Shown: positions 16,024-24,245 of the stretch, one piece after another | Position numbering within the stretch: position 1 is the first letter of the stretch | How the letters are laid out: each line of letters opens with the position of its first letter | Assembly (NCBI GenBank): GCA_965657085.1 | Contig: CBFHND010000019.1 | Span: 1-64,000 of the forward strand | Direction: 5' to 3' | Length of the DNA stretch: 64,000 nucleotides | Origin: CBFHND01 sp965657085 | Lineage (GTDB): Bacteria > Pseudomonadota > Alphaproteobacteria > Rhodobacterales > Rhodobacteraceae | Notes under the pieces: generated by a model | The model's input: only the letters and a program-made list of their open reading frames with translations | What the model was told of the DNA's origin: nothing | The model's database searches: none | Made by a program: the position numbers and the translations under genes

Positions 16024-17970
16024 ATGTCGAAAACCTACGCCCCATCCGCAGACATGGCTGCCAACGCACACGTGAATGCAGAAACATATGACAAGATGTA
16101 CGCGGCCTCTATCGCAGACCCGGCCAAGTTCTGGGACGAACACGGCCAGCGCGTGGACTGGATCAAGCCCTATACACAGGTCAAGGATGTCTCCTATGAC
16201 TTCGGCAACGTGTCGATCAACTGGTACGGCGATGGCACCCTGAACGTCGCGGCCAACTGCATCGACCGCCACCTTGAGACGCGCGGCGATCAGACGGCGA
16301 TCATCTGGGAACCCGACAGCCCCGAAGACGACGCGCAACACATCACCTACCGCCAATTGCACGGCTCTGTGTGCAAGATGGCCAACGTGTTGAAGAAGCT
16401 GGGCGTGAGCAAAGGGGACCGCGTGGTGATCTATATGCCGATGATCCCCGAAGCGGCCTATGCCATGCTGGCCTGTGCGCGCATCGGCGCGATCCACTCC
16501 ATTGTTTTTGCGGGGTTTTCGCCCGATGCCTTGGCCGCGCGCGTGTCGGGCTGTGACGCCAAGGTGGTGATCACAGCAGACGGTGCGCCGCGCGGGGGGC
16601 GTGTCACGAACCTCAAGGACAACGTCAACCAGGCCCTGATCAACGTCATCGACGACACGCATTGCCTTGTGGTCAAACGCACGGGCCAGCAGATCGCATG
16701 GCGCGATGGCCTTGATCATTGGCTGCACGAGCTGGAGGCAGAGGTTGACGACGCCTGCCCGCCCGAAGAAATGGGGGCCGAAGACCCGCTTTTCATCCTT
16801 TATACCTCAGGTTCCACCGGTCAGCCCAAGGGCGTGGTGCACACCACCGGCGGCTATCTGGTTTATGCCGCGATGACCCACGAGATCACCTTCGATTACA
16901 AGGATGGGGATGTCTATTGGTGCACCGCCGACGTCGGCTGGGTCACCGGCCACAGCTATATCGTCTATGGCCCGCTGGCCAACGGGGCAACGACGCTGAT
17001 GTTCGAAGGCGTGCCGACCTATCCCGATGCCAGCCGTTTCTGGCAGGTCTGCGAAAAGCACAAGGTGGCGCAGTTCTACACCGCCCCCACGGCCATTCGG
17101 GCGCTGATGGCCCATGGCAACGATCCTGTTGCCGGAAGCGACCTGAGCAGCCTCAAGGTTCTGGGCACGGTGGGCGAGCCGATCAATCCCGAAGCGTGGA
17201 ACTGGTACAACGAAATTGTCGGCGGCGGACGCTGCCCCATCGTCGACACGTGGTGGCAGACCGAAACCGGCGGGCATTTGATGACCCCCCTGCCCGGTGC
17301 GCACGCCATGAAACCCGGATCCGCAATGAAGCCGTTCTTTGGCATCGAGCCCGTGGTGCTGGAACCCGCCAGCGGCGAGATCATCGAAGGCAACGATGTC
17401 GAAGGGGTGCTGTGCATCCGCGACAGCTGGCCCGGTCAGATGCGCACCGTCTGGGGCGATCATGAGCGGTTCGAGAAAACCTATTTTTCGGACTACAAGG
17501 GCTATTACTTTACCGGTGACGGCTGCAAGCGCGATGCCGATGGCGATTACTGGATCACGGGCCGCGTCGATGACGTGATCAACGTGTCCGGTCACCGCAT
17601 GGGCACGGCCGAGGTGGAAAGCGCGCTGGTGGCCCATGCCAAGGTGGCCGAGGCCGCGGTGGTGGGCTATCCGCACGACATCAAGGGGCAAGGCATCTAC
17701 TGCTACGTGACCCTGATGAACGGCGAAGAGCCTTCGGATGATCTGCGCACCGAACTGCGCACGTGGGTGCGTCAGGAGATTGGCCCCATCGCCTCGCCTG
17801 ATCTGATCCAGTGGGCACCGGGCCTGCCCAAGACACGCTCGGGCAAGATCATGCGCCGCATCCTGCGCAAGATCGCCGAAGACGATTTCGGTGCATTGGG
17901 CGACACGTCCACGCTGGCCGATCCTTCGGTGGTCGAGGACCTGATCGACAACCGCATGAACCGGACCTGA
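16024..17970 (+). CDS. acs: Acetyl-coenzyme A synthetase (AMP-forming)
   Basis: A 648-residue ANL-superfamily ligase that makes acetyl-CoA from acetate, CoA and ATP, releasing AMP and pyrophosphate. Motifs: P-loop-like YTSGSTGQPKGVVHTTGGY, adenine-binding VDTWWQTETGGHLMTP with the Trp that limits the pocket to acetate-size acids, GDGCKRDADGDYWITGRVDDVINVSGHRMGTAEVE hinge region and the C-terminal KTRSGKIMRR with the catalytic, acetylation-sensitive Lys. Length and start agree with the family. An adenylate kinase gene follows almost without a gap, which fits AMP recycling. Confidence 0.97.
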   Translation: MSKTYAPSADMAANAHVNAETYDKMYAASIADPAKFWDEHGQRVDWIKPYTQVKDVSYDFGNVSINWYGDGTLNVAANCIDRHLETRGDQTAIIWEPDSPEDDAQHITYRQLHGSVCKMANVLKKLGVSKGDRVVIYMPMIPEAAYAMLACARIGAIHSIVFAGFSPDALAARVSGCDAKVVITADGAPRGGRVTNLKDNVNQALINVIDDTHCLVVKRTGQQIAWRDGLDHWLHELEAEVDDACPPEEMGAEDPLFILYTSGSTGQPKGVVHTTGGYLVYAAMTHEITFDYKDGDVYWCTADVGWVTGHSYIVYGPLANGATTLMFEGVPTYPDASRFWQVCEKHKVAQFYTAPTAIRALMAHGNDPVAGSDLSSLKVLGTVGEPINPEAWNWYNEIVGGGRCPIVDTWWQTETGGHLMTPLPGAHAMKPGSAMKPFFGIEPVVLEPASGEIIEGNDVEGVLCIRDSWPGQMRTVWGDHERFEKTYFSDYKGYYFTGDGCKRDADGDYWITGRVDDVINVSGHRMGTAEVESALVAHAKVAEAAVVGYPHDIKGQGIYCYVTLMNGEEPSDDLRTELRTWVRQEIGPIASPDLIQWAPGLPKTRSGKIMRRILRKIAEDDFGALGDTSTLADPSVVEDLIDNRMNRT

Positions 17971-17973
17971 GTG

Positions 17974-18669
17974 ATGAGCGGTGCACTGACACAGACCCCG
18001 CCGCCCGTTCTGATCCTGCTTGGACCACCGGGCGCGGGCAAGGGCACGCAAGCGCGGATGCTGGAACAGCAATTCGGGCTTGTGCAGCTGAGCACCGGTG
18101 ACCTGCTGCGCGCGGCCGTGGCGGCAGGCACCGAAGCGGGCAAAGCCGCTGATGCGGTCATGAAATCGGGCGGGCTGGTCAGTGACCAGATCGTGATCGA
18201 CATCCTGCGCGACCGTCTGGCCGCGCCGGACACTAGCCGAGGCGTCATCCTCGATGGGTTTCCGCGCACCACCGTTCAGGCCGAGGCGCTTGATACGCTT
18301 CTGGGCGAAAGCGGGCAGCGCATTGATGCGGCTGTCAGCCTTGAAGTGGATGATGCGGCCATGGTGGACCGCATCGCCGGGCGCTACACCTGTGGCACAT
18401 GCGGTGAAGGCTATCACGACAGCTTCAAGCAGCCGGCAGTCGAAGGTGTGTGCAACGTCTGTGGCGGCACCGAGATGAAGCGCCGCGCTGACGACAATGC
18501 GGCAACGGTGGGCGAGCGTTTGGCGGCCTATCACGCGCAAACGGCCCCTTTGATTGCTTATTATGATGCCAAGAGCACCCTGCGGCAGGTCGATGCCATG
18601 GGGGCCATCGACGAAATCGCCACGGCGCTGGCGCATGTCGTCAAATCAGCGGTCACCGCCGACGCTTGA
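17974..18669 (+). CDS. adk: Adenylate kinase (zinc-binding LID type)
   Basis: A 231-residue nucleoside monophosphate kinase converting AMP plus ATP into two ADP. The P-loop is GPPGAGKGTQ, the signature DGFPRT is present, and the LID domain carries four cysteines (CGTCGEGYH and CNVCGG) for zinc. It starts three bases after the acs stop; a GTG at 17971 is an alternative start. Co-transcription with acs suggests it removes the AMP made by that enzyme. Rhodobacterales normally have another adk in the ribosomal-protein operon, so this may be a second copy. Confidence 0.93.
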   Translation: MSGALTQTPPPVLILLGPPGAGKGTQARMLEQQFGLVQLSTGDLLRAAVAAGTEAGKAADAVMKSGGLVSDQIVIDILRDRLAAPDTSRGVILDGFPRTTVQAEALDTLLGESGQRIDAAVSLEVDDAAMVDRIAGRYTCGTCGEGYHDSFKQPAVEGVCNVCGGTEMKRRADDNAATVGERLAAYHAQTAPLIAYYDAKSTLRQVDAMGAIDEIATALAHVVKSAVTADA

Positions 18670-19255
18670 GCCGGGACAGGAGATGCCAGGTGGGGAGTGT
18701 CTCGAAAACACTCTTCAAACGCACAAAACCTTGATCATCTCGCACACCATGTTGGTCCGCTGTGAGCCCCAAGGGGACTTCCGATCAAGGCACCACTGCA
18801 CGGAATCAAGGCCCGCTTGCGGGCCGCCGTGCAGCGCCAGACCCTCCCACGGTCTGGCGCTTTGGCTGGGCTTGGTGCCGCGCTGATATGGGGAATGTGT
18901 TTGGCGATCATAAAACGCCCGGATGCATCGTCAGGATGCGCCAGCCCAGGGTCTGCCCCTGCACGGCTCGGGTGGTGATAACCGTGAAGGTCCGCTTTGT
19001 TCGCAGGGCGGACCAACGCGGCTTTCGGATATGGCGCAAGTCTTTAGAGCGGTCACTTTCAGGGCGGCTTGCCAAGGTGGGCAGCGGGTCAGGCATGACT
19101 TCACGCCCCAGAGCAGTATGAGGAATTGAATATCTGCCGTCTCGACTTACTTCCTTCAGACCAACGGAACGCGGCCCCAACGGCCTCGCCCTTCCCACAA
19201 GACAAAGACTGGTTTGCATATGGACACTGCCGCAAAGTCATGGCACCGACCCGCA
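18670..19255. other. Intergenic region with no supported gene
   Basis: About 590 bases without a convincing reading frame; the open frames on both strands have arginine- and proline-rich compositions typical of shadows. It holds the double hairpin at 18796-18861 and a weaker inverted repeat GGTCCGC/GCGGACC at about 18988-19012. Remnants of a decayed gene cannot be excluded. Confidence 0.5.
18796..18861 (+). ncRNA. Double stem-loop after adk (candidate structured RNA or terminator)
   Basis: Stem 1: CTGCACGG (18796-18803) pairs with CCGTGCAG (18827-18834) and encloses a second helix GCCCGC/GCGGGC (18811-18824). Stem 2: AGCGCCAGACC (18833-18843) pairs perfectly with GGTCTGGCGCT (18851-18861) around a seven-base loop. 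The stems share two bases, so they compete slightly. Only three T residues follow, so it is not a textbook terminator. No known RNA family was recognised. Confidence 0.4.
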
Positions 19256-19762
19256 ATGACCGACCCCTATGAACCTTTCGTTCCCGGGCCTGAAACCACC
19301 GGGCTGTTCCGCCGCGCACTTGGCCGGTTCGGATCAGGCGTGACTGTCGTCACCGCGCTGTCGGACGTGGGGCCGCTCGGCTTTACCGCCAACTCCTTTT
19401 CCTCGGTCTCGCTGACACCACCGCTGGTTCTGTGGTCGCTTGGTCAGGCCTCAAGGCGTCACGACGCCTTTGCGGGTGCCGACCGCTACTGCATCCATAT
19501 CCTTGGCGCTGAGCAGCAGGAGATGGCATTGCATTTTGCAGCACAGGGCCAGGGATTTGACGCCTATGACTGGACCCAGGATGCCCATGGCGTGCCACTG
19601 TTGCAGGGCTGCCTTGCACATCTGCATTGCACCCGCCACGCGGTACATCCGGCGGGTGACCACAGCATCGTGGTGGGCGAAGTTCTGAAGGTCGAGATGC
19701 GCGATGGGGCTGGCTTGGCCTTTGACCAAGGGCGCTATGGGCGTTTCGACACAGGCGCCTGA
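19256..19762 (+). CDS. Flavin reductase-like domain protein
   Basis: A 168-residue protein of the FMN-binding split-barrel flavin reductase family (HpaC/DIM6 type): FRRALGRFGSGVTVVTALSD and GFTANSFSSVSLTPPLVLWSL are the classic flavin-binding motifs. Such proteins supply reduced flavin to two-component monooxygenases. No matching oxygenase subunit sits beside it. The ATG at 19256 puts the fold at the usual distance from the start; an ATG at 19220 adds twelve residues with no better ribosome binding site. Confidence 0.85.
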   Translation: MTDPYEPFVPGPETTGLFRRALGRFGSGVTVVTALSDVGPLGFTANSFSSVSLTPPLVLWSLGQASRRHDAFAGADRYCIHILGAEQQEMALHFAAQGQGFDAYDWTQDAHGVPLLQGCLAHLHCTRHAVHPAGDHSIVVGEVLKVEMRDGAGLAFDQGRYGRFDTGA

Positions 19763-19884
19763 TCGGACTTGCAAATCGCGCCAACGGGGCAACAGATTGC
19801 GCCAGACCGGTGATCCACCATTTTCATATGCCGCCTTTGGCCCCATCCTGTTCCCGCACCCATAGCAACAGGACATACCCCCGG

Positions 19885-20889
19885 ATGAAAGCCGCCCCCG
19901 TCAGATACAAGACCGCGCGCACGGTGCAGCAGATGTGCGGACTTTTGGGCATCGACACCGCCGCCTTCCTGCGGCGTATGCGTTTCGCGCCCGACTATTT
20001 CGAAAACGAAGGCAAGGGCGTGACCGCGACCGAACTGTTCGAGGGCTGGAGCATCATGGTCGAGATGAGCGGCCGTGACGACCTGCCCCTCTATCTGGGA
20101 CAAGCCTATGCGCGCGGCCCGTTCAACGCCGCCTTCTTTTCCTTCACCTGCAGCCCTGATGTGCGCACGGGGCTGGAACGGCTGTCGGTGTTCAAGCCGC
20201 TTGTGGGGCCATTTCGGCTGATCCTGAAGACTGCGGACGACGGGGGGCTGGAGGTCAGCAAAAGCAGCACGTTGCTGGGCGGCGACATGCCGTTGAGTTT
20301 TGCGGCCACTGAAATGGTGTTCTTGGTAGATGCGATCCGTACCTGTACCGCACAGCCTTTCGTGCCACGCGCAGCCTTCCTGCCTGCGCGCCTGCCCTGC
20401 CATGAAGCGCTTGAGGAATTCGTGGGCTGTTCCATCGGCATCGGCCCGTCGCGCATGGTGCTGTCCCCCGAGGATGCGAACCGGCGGCTCTTGTCCTTTG
20501 ATCCCGATCACTGGGCGTCGCTTGAGCCAGCGTTTCGCCAGCAGTTGCTTGCTGTGCAAAGCGGCACGACCATGACCGAACGCACCCGCGCGGCGCTGAT
20601 GCAGATGCTGCCCAGCGGGGCAAATGCGGTCAGTGATGCCGCAGCACACCTGCGGCTCTCCACACGCAGCCTGCAACGGCACCTGCGCACCGAAGGCACC
20701 AGTTATCAAAGACTTCTGGACGATGTGCGCCACGATATGGCGCTGCGGTATCTGGAGCGGTCGGACCTGACGATAGACGAGATTTCCTATCTGTTGGCCT
20801 ACCGTGACCCGAACTCATTCTACCGCGCCTTTCAGGGATGGAGCGGCATGACCCCATCCGCCGCACGCAGCAGGGCCGGCCAAAGCTGA
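19885..20889 (+). CDS. AraC-family transcriptional regulator
   Basis: A 334-residue regulator. The N-terminal ligand-like domain (about 1-210) belongs to the type with LFEGWSIMVEMSGRDDLPLYLG, as in OruR/ArgR-like AraC proteins. The C-terminal double helix-turn-helix is clear: VSDAAAHLRLSTRSLQRHLRTEG, then LTIDEISYLLAYRDPNSFYRAFQGWSGMTPSAAR. The ATG at 19885 is preferred because the 25 residues before it look non-coding. It follows the flavin reductase gene on the same strand and may regulate it; the target is inferred from position only. Confidence 0.87.
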   Translation: MKAAPVRYKTARTVQQMCGLLGIDTAAFLRRMRFAPDYFENEGKGVTATELFEGWSIMVEMSGRDDLPLYLGQAYARGPFNAAFFSFTCSPDVRTGLERLSVFKPLVGPFRLILKTADDGGLEVSKSSTLLGGDMPLSFAATEMVFLVDAIRTCTAQPFVPRAAFLPARLPCHEALEEFVGCSIGIGPSRMVLSPEDANRRLLSFDPDHWASLEPAFRQQLLAVQSGTTMTERTRAALMQMLPSGANAVSDAAAHLRLSTRSLQRHLRTEGTSYQRLLDDVRHDMALRYLERSDLTIDEISYLLAYRDPNSFYRAFQGWSGMTPSAARSRAGQS

Positions 20890-20921
20890 CCGGCCCTGCG
20901 TTGTGACGTGAGTGGTGACGT

Positions 20922-21938
20922 TTACTTCCAGCCAACCTCGTTAAAGATTTTCTGCGCTTCCGGCACGTTCTTGGCCACGGCAGACAAATCCACATCGTCG
21001 GGTTTGAACATGCCAAGGGCAGCCACCGAAGGGCTCAGGCCGACGCCGGGCACTGCCGGGTATTCATCGTTGCCCGCCGAAAAATAGCGCTGTGCCTGAT
21101 CGGAGGCGAGGTATTCCATGAAGGCGACGGCATTGTCGCGGTTGGGCGCATGGGCCGCCACGCCGCCGCCCGACAGGTTCATATGTGCCCCTTCCGCGTT
21201 CTGGGCGGGGAACACCCATCCGATGCCTGCCATCGCATCCTTGTCCAACCCTTTGACATCGCGGCGCAGGGCGCGGGCAAAGTAGTAAGTGTTGGAGATC
21301 GAGATGTCGCATTCACCCGACACCAGCCCACGCAACTGATCTGTATCGCCGCCCTGCGGGTCACGGGCAAAGTTGTTCACCACGCCTTGCGCCCAATCAC
21401 GGGCGGCCTCGGCCCCGTGGTTTTCGATCACGGCTGACAGCAGGGTTTGCGAATAGACGTTGCTGGACGATCGGTGACAGATCATGCCCTCATAGGCCGG
21501 ATCGGCCAGATCAACATAGGTTTGGGGCGGATTGGCCACCTCGGCCTTGTCGTAGAAGATGATGCGCGCACGCTGGGAAAAGCCGAACCACTGGTTGTCC
21601 GCGTCCTGCAGATAGCCGGGAATGCGCGCTTCGAGCACGTCACTTTCGACTGTTTGCAGCACACCGGCCTCCTTGGCGCGTTGCAAGCGCGAGGTGTCCA
21701 CCGTCAGCAGCACGTCGGCGGGCGAATTGGCCCCTTCGGCCTGCATCCGCGCGATCAGTTCGTCGGCCTTGCCCTCAATCCGGTTGATGGTGATGCCAGT
21801 GGCCTCGGTGAAATCCGAATAAAGCCGCTCGTCGGTGTCGTAGTGGCGCGAGGAATAAAGATTCAGCTCACCCTCGGCCAGTACGGGCGTTGCAAAGGCG
21901 GCAGTGGCCGCGAAGGTCATGAGTGAGGAAAAGCGCAT
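20922..21938 (-). CDS. Iron(III) ABC transporter substrate-binding protein (FbpA/FutA type)
   Basis: A 338-residue periplasmic ferric-binding protein. The signal peptide ends at FATPVLAEGE. ELNLYSSRHYDTDERLYSDFTEATGITINRIEGKADELIARM is the typical start, here noted for its YSSRHYDTD element. Iron-ligating tyrosines lie in the ISNTYYFARAL stretch. No ATP-binding or permease gene is next to it, so it is an orphan in this window. A TGA-N9-TCA site lies about 75-90 bases upstream, in line with iron control. The gene converges on the AraC gene, with 32 bases between. Confidence 0.9.
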   Translation of the reverse strand: MRFSSLMTFAATAAFATPVLAEGELNLYSSRHYDTDERLYSDFTEATGITINRIEGKADELIARMQAEGANSPADVLLTVDTSRLQRAKEAGVLQTVESDVLEARIPGYLQDADNQWFGFSQRARIIFYDKAEVANPPQTYVDLADPAYEGMICHRSSSNVYSQTLLSAVIENHGAEAARDWAQGVVNNFARDPQGGDTDQLRGLVSGECDISISNTYYFARALRRDVKGLDKDAMAGIGWVFPAQNAEGAHMNLSGGGVAAHAPNRDNAVAFMEYLASDQAQRYFSAGNDEYPAVPGVGLSPSVAALGMFKPDDVDLSAVAKNVPEAQKIFNEVGWK

Positions 21939-22011
21939 GGGAACTCCTGAAGTGTTCTATATCCGATAAAAATAGTCAATTACTCAAAATGCGACGCAGG
22001 TCAAGCATTCC

Positions 22012-22026
22012 TGACTAAATCAATCA
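22012..22026 (-). promoter_or_regulatory. TGA-N9-TCA iron-box-like site
   Basis: On the minus strand the sequence reads TGATTGATTTAGTCA, a 15-base site with TGA and TCA arms nine bases apart. This resembles the iron-responsive (RirA/iron-rhodo) box of alphaproteobacteria. It lies 74-88 bases before the start of the ferric-binding protein gene. Confidence 0.5.
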
Positions 22027-22089
22027 GAAAAGTGATGAAGACAGCAGGTCTTTGCCAATGAACACGCAGTTGGTGGTGAAAAGCTGATC

Positions 22090-23532
22090 CTAGCCGCGCA
22101 GACTGCCGATGTAGCGGATTGCCGGAAGGCTGGGCAGGAATGTATAGGCCCCTCCCTTGGCGTTCACCAACCGGGGCAGACCTTCGATGCGAATGTCGCC
22201 ACCGTCCTCCAATGGGATCAGAAAGGCGCTGTCATCGGCATCATTGGCGCCCAGAAGCGGGTCGTTGGTGCCGGTGATATGCGGGTCCTGCAAGCCAAGG
22301 TTCAGCCAGTCGCACATGACCGCCTCGAACTGTGCTCCAAGGTTACCGCACAGGAAATTGCCCAGAAGGCCGCGTTCGATGCCATCGGGTTTGGCCGGGT
22401 CATAGACCGGACCATAAGGCACCCCGCGGCGCACCAGCCGCCGGGTGTTGTTGGCGATGCGCTGCACGATCGGTCCACCGCGCGGATTGCACCGGCGGGT
22501 GTGCGCGCCGTAAGGGCATTGCCCGCCGCTGTCATAGTCGAAATCCGACCGTGGCACCGCCGGATCGGGGTTTGGCGTGTCAGGTGACAGTTGCAGTGGC
22601 GTGCCGTTGCGCCAGCGCCCGCACATCTTGGCCGCCACCACTTCGCGCATGGCCGCATGGCGGCTTAGCCCTTTGCCGATCTTCTTTTCCGCACCCTTGG
22701 GCAACACTTGATCGGCGCGTGGGTCGGCCAGCACCACGTCAGCCGCATGATCGAGGAAGGCCTCGAAGGCCGAGACATCCTGTTCAAGAACCCGGAAGGC
22801 ATTGAATGCGCCCATGAACCCCAGAACCTCCGGCTGCGGCACCTTCCAGCGGATGCCTTCGTAGACGGTCTCGAAGCCCAAAAGCACGGTGCCCAGAGGC
22901 ACCTGCGGCTGCGCATCGGGAAAACGCGCGGGATCGTGCACCCCCCGAAACCGGGGCTGCGAGATGTTGTCGTGATAGCCAAAGTGTACGTAAGGCCCGT
23001 CAAAGGCCGCACCGTCGCGCGCACCCAGAACGGCAAAGGCGCGGCCCTTGCCCGCCGCCGCGATCAACTTTTGCGCGGCGTCCATATGCGCCACGTCATC
23101 CGCGTGCAGCGTGGCGATGATGTGCACCCGGCTCATGTCATCAAAGGGCGCGGGCCAGCCGTCGGGCGCGCTGCTGCCGACATCACCGATCTTGACCGCA
23201 CGGCTTTCCATGCCGTTCACAAATTCGGTTGGAAAGCTCGACAGGGACAGGTTTGGCACACCCAGCGCCCGCAGACCGCGATAGGTCAGCCCGATGTTGA
23301 AGTTCACGTCAGGTTTGGTGTCACCCCAGTGTTCTTCGGTGGTGATGGCGGGCGTGTTGGCATTGCCCCCCTCTGCCGCATTGGCCAGAAAGGCCCGCGC
23401 CCCGGCGCGGTCCGTTACTTCCAGCACGATGTGGCGCACGTTGCTGCGGCCAAACCCGCGCAGGATGTTGCCCTGAAGCTGTGCCGGGTCCAGCGTTTCC
23501 TGTGCATCGGTCATTTGCGATATCTCGTTCAC
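22090..23532 (-). CDS. DyP-type heme peroxidase
   Basis: A 480-residue dye-decolorizing peroxidase. The proximal heme ligand is His344 in CPYGAHTRRCNPRGG, and the distal arginine lies in NNTRRLVRRGVPYGP. The GxxDG signature reads G-Y-H-D-N (residues 185-189): the catalytic Asp188 is kept but the last Gly is Asn. No Tat signal or encapsulin-targeting tail is visible, so it is probably cytoplasmic. The start overlaps the preceding gene in an ATGA junction, making it the third member of a coupled trio with the catalase-like protein. Confidence 0.88.
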   Translation of the reverse strand: MNEISQMTDAQETLDPAQLQGNILRGFGRSNVRHIVLEVTDRAGARAFLANAAEGGNANTPAITTEEHWGDTKPDVNFNIGLTYRGLRALGVPNLSLSSFPTEFVNGMESRAVKIGDVGSSAPDGWPAPFDDMSRVHIIATLHADDVAHMDAAQKLIAAAGKGRAFAVLGARDGAAFDGPYVHFGYHDNISQPRFRGVHDPARFPDAQPQVPLGTVLLGFETVYEGIRWKVPQPEVLGFMGAFNAFRVLEQDVSAFEAFLDHAADVVLADPRADQVLPKGAEKKIGKGLSRHAAMREVVAAKMCGRWRNGTPLQLSPDTPNPDPAVPRSDFDYDSGGQCPYGAHTRRCNPRGGPIVQRIANNTRRLVRRGVPYGPVYDPAKPDGIERGLLGNFLCGNLGAQFEAVMCDWLNLGLQDPHITGTNDPLLGANDADDSAFLIPLEDGGDIRIEGLPRLVNAKGGAYTFLPSLPAIRYIGSLRG

Positions 23533-24245
23533 CAGCCCACTCCCAGTTTCTTGCGCACCTGTGCGGCGGAAAAGCCGGGATAGCGGCGATAGCCACCGCC
23601 CAGCGAAATGTTCGGATTGGCCCTGAGTTGCAGGATCAGTTCGCGCGGCAAGTCACGCAGCCCCTCCTGCATCGGCGTGTCGGGTCCGATGTTGGTGTTG
23701 TGCCAATCGGTCAGAAGGTCGGTCGCCATGTCGGGGGCCTGCCACATGTCGCGGGCATGCACCCAGTCGATGAACGCTTCGGCGTTGCGCATACAGGGCA
23801 CCACCGCGTCACCATCTTCGATCTGGGTCACAATGGCGTCGAAAACGCTGCCAATGGTGGCGATGAAATCACGGATGTAGTTGGAAAAATCGCCGTCATA
23901 AACCGAGATCATGCACAGGTTGCCATCGACGATGACAAAGCGCGCGAAATGCACCGTGCCCACATTGTCGAGCCCGGCATAGATTTCATCCAGGTTCTGC
24001 GCCAGCGCCAGAACCATCTTGGCCCGGCCCAAGGGCGACTTGTCCTTGAGCGGCATGACAAGGTTCATCATGCTTTGCACGTTGTCCCCGCCCTGGATGG
24101 CCGAGCGTGCACCACCCGGCAGCGGTTTGGTCGGCGTGCGCCAGGCCCAGAACGGCACGAGGATATTGCGCGCGATCCATTGGAAGATGCGCGTGTTGGG
24201 CAGGTTATCGACAAAGCGATCGAACCACGACTTGGGGGGCAACAT
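23529..24245 (-). CDS. Conserved protein of unknown function between catalase-like and DyP genes
   Basis: A 238-residue soluble protein with no signal peptide. I do not recognise a named family with certainty. Its middle part, with HFARFVIVDGNLCMISVYDGD and NYIRDFIATIGSVFDAIV, resembles a ferredoxin-like module that I recall from proteins associated with heme peroxidases. An acidic C-terminal part ends in KKLGVGW. The start ATG shares one base with the catalase stop (TGATG) and its end overlaps the DyP start by four bases, so all three are made in step. A partner or substrate-delivery role for the peroxidases is inferred. Confidence 0.7.
   Translation of the reverse strand: MLPPKSWFDRFVDNLPNTRIFQWIARNILVPFWAWRTPTKPLPGGARSAIQGGDNVQSMMNLVMPLKDKSPLGRAKMVLALAQNLDEIYAGLDNVGTVHFARFVIVDGNLCMISVYDGDFSNYIRDFIATIGSVFDAIVTQIEDGDAVVPCMRNAEAFIDWVHARDMWQAPDMATDLLTDWHNTNIGPDTPMQEGLRDLPRELILQLRANPNISLGGGYRRYPGFSAAQVRKKLGVGW

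Noticed and set aside
16807..18636. Minus-strand frame of 609 codons opposite acs and adk
   Set aside because: Both plus-strand genes have complete catalytic motifs; the antisense frame is a codon-bias shadow.
18695..18713. Inverted repeat GAGTGT/ACACTC after adk as a terminator
   Set aside because: Six weak pairs and no T run; unlikely to stop transcription.
18908..19219. Minus-strand frame of 103 codons in the gap after adk
   Set aside because: No ribosome binding site and no recognisable motif; kept only as part of the gene-free region.
22090..23532. Encapsulin cargo system around the DyP peroxidase
   Set aside because: No encapsulin shell gene nearby and no cargo-loading tail at the DyP C-terminus.
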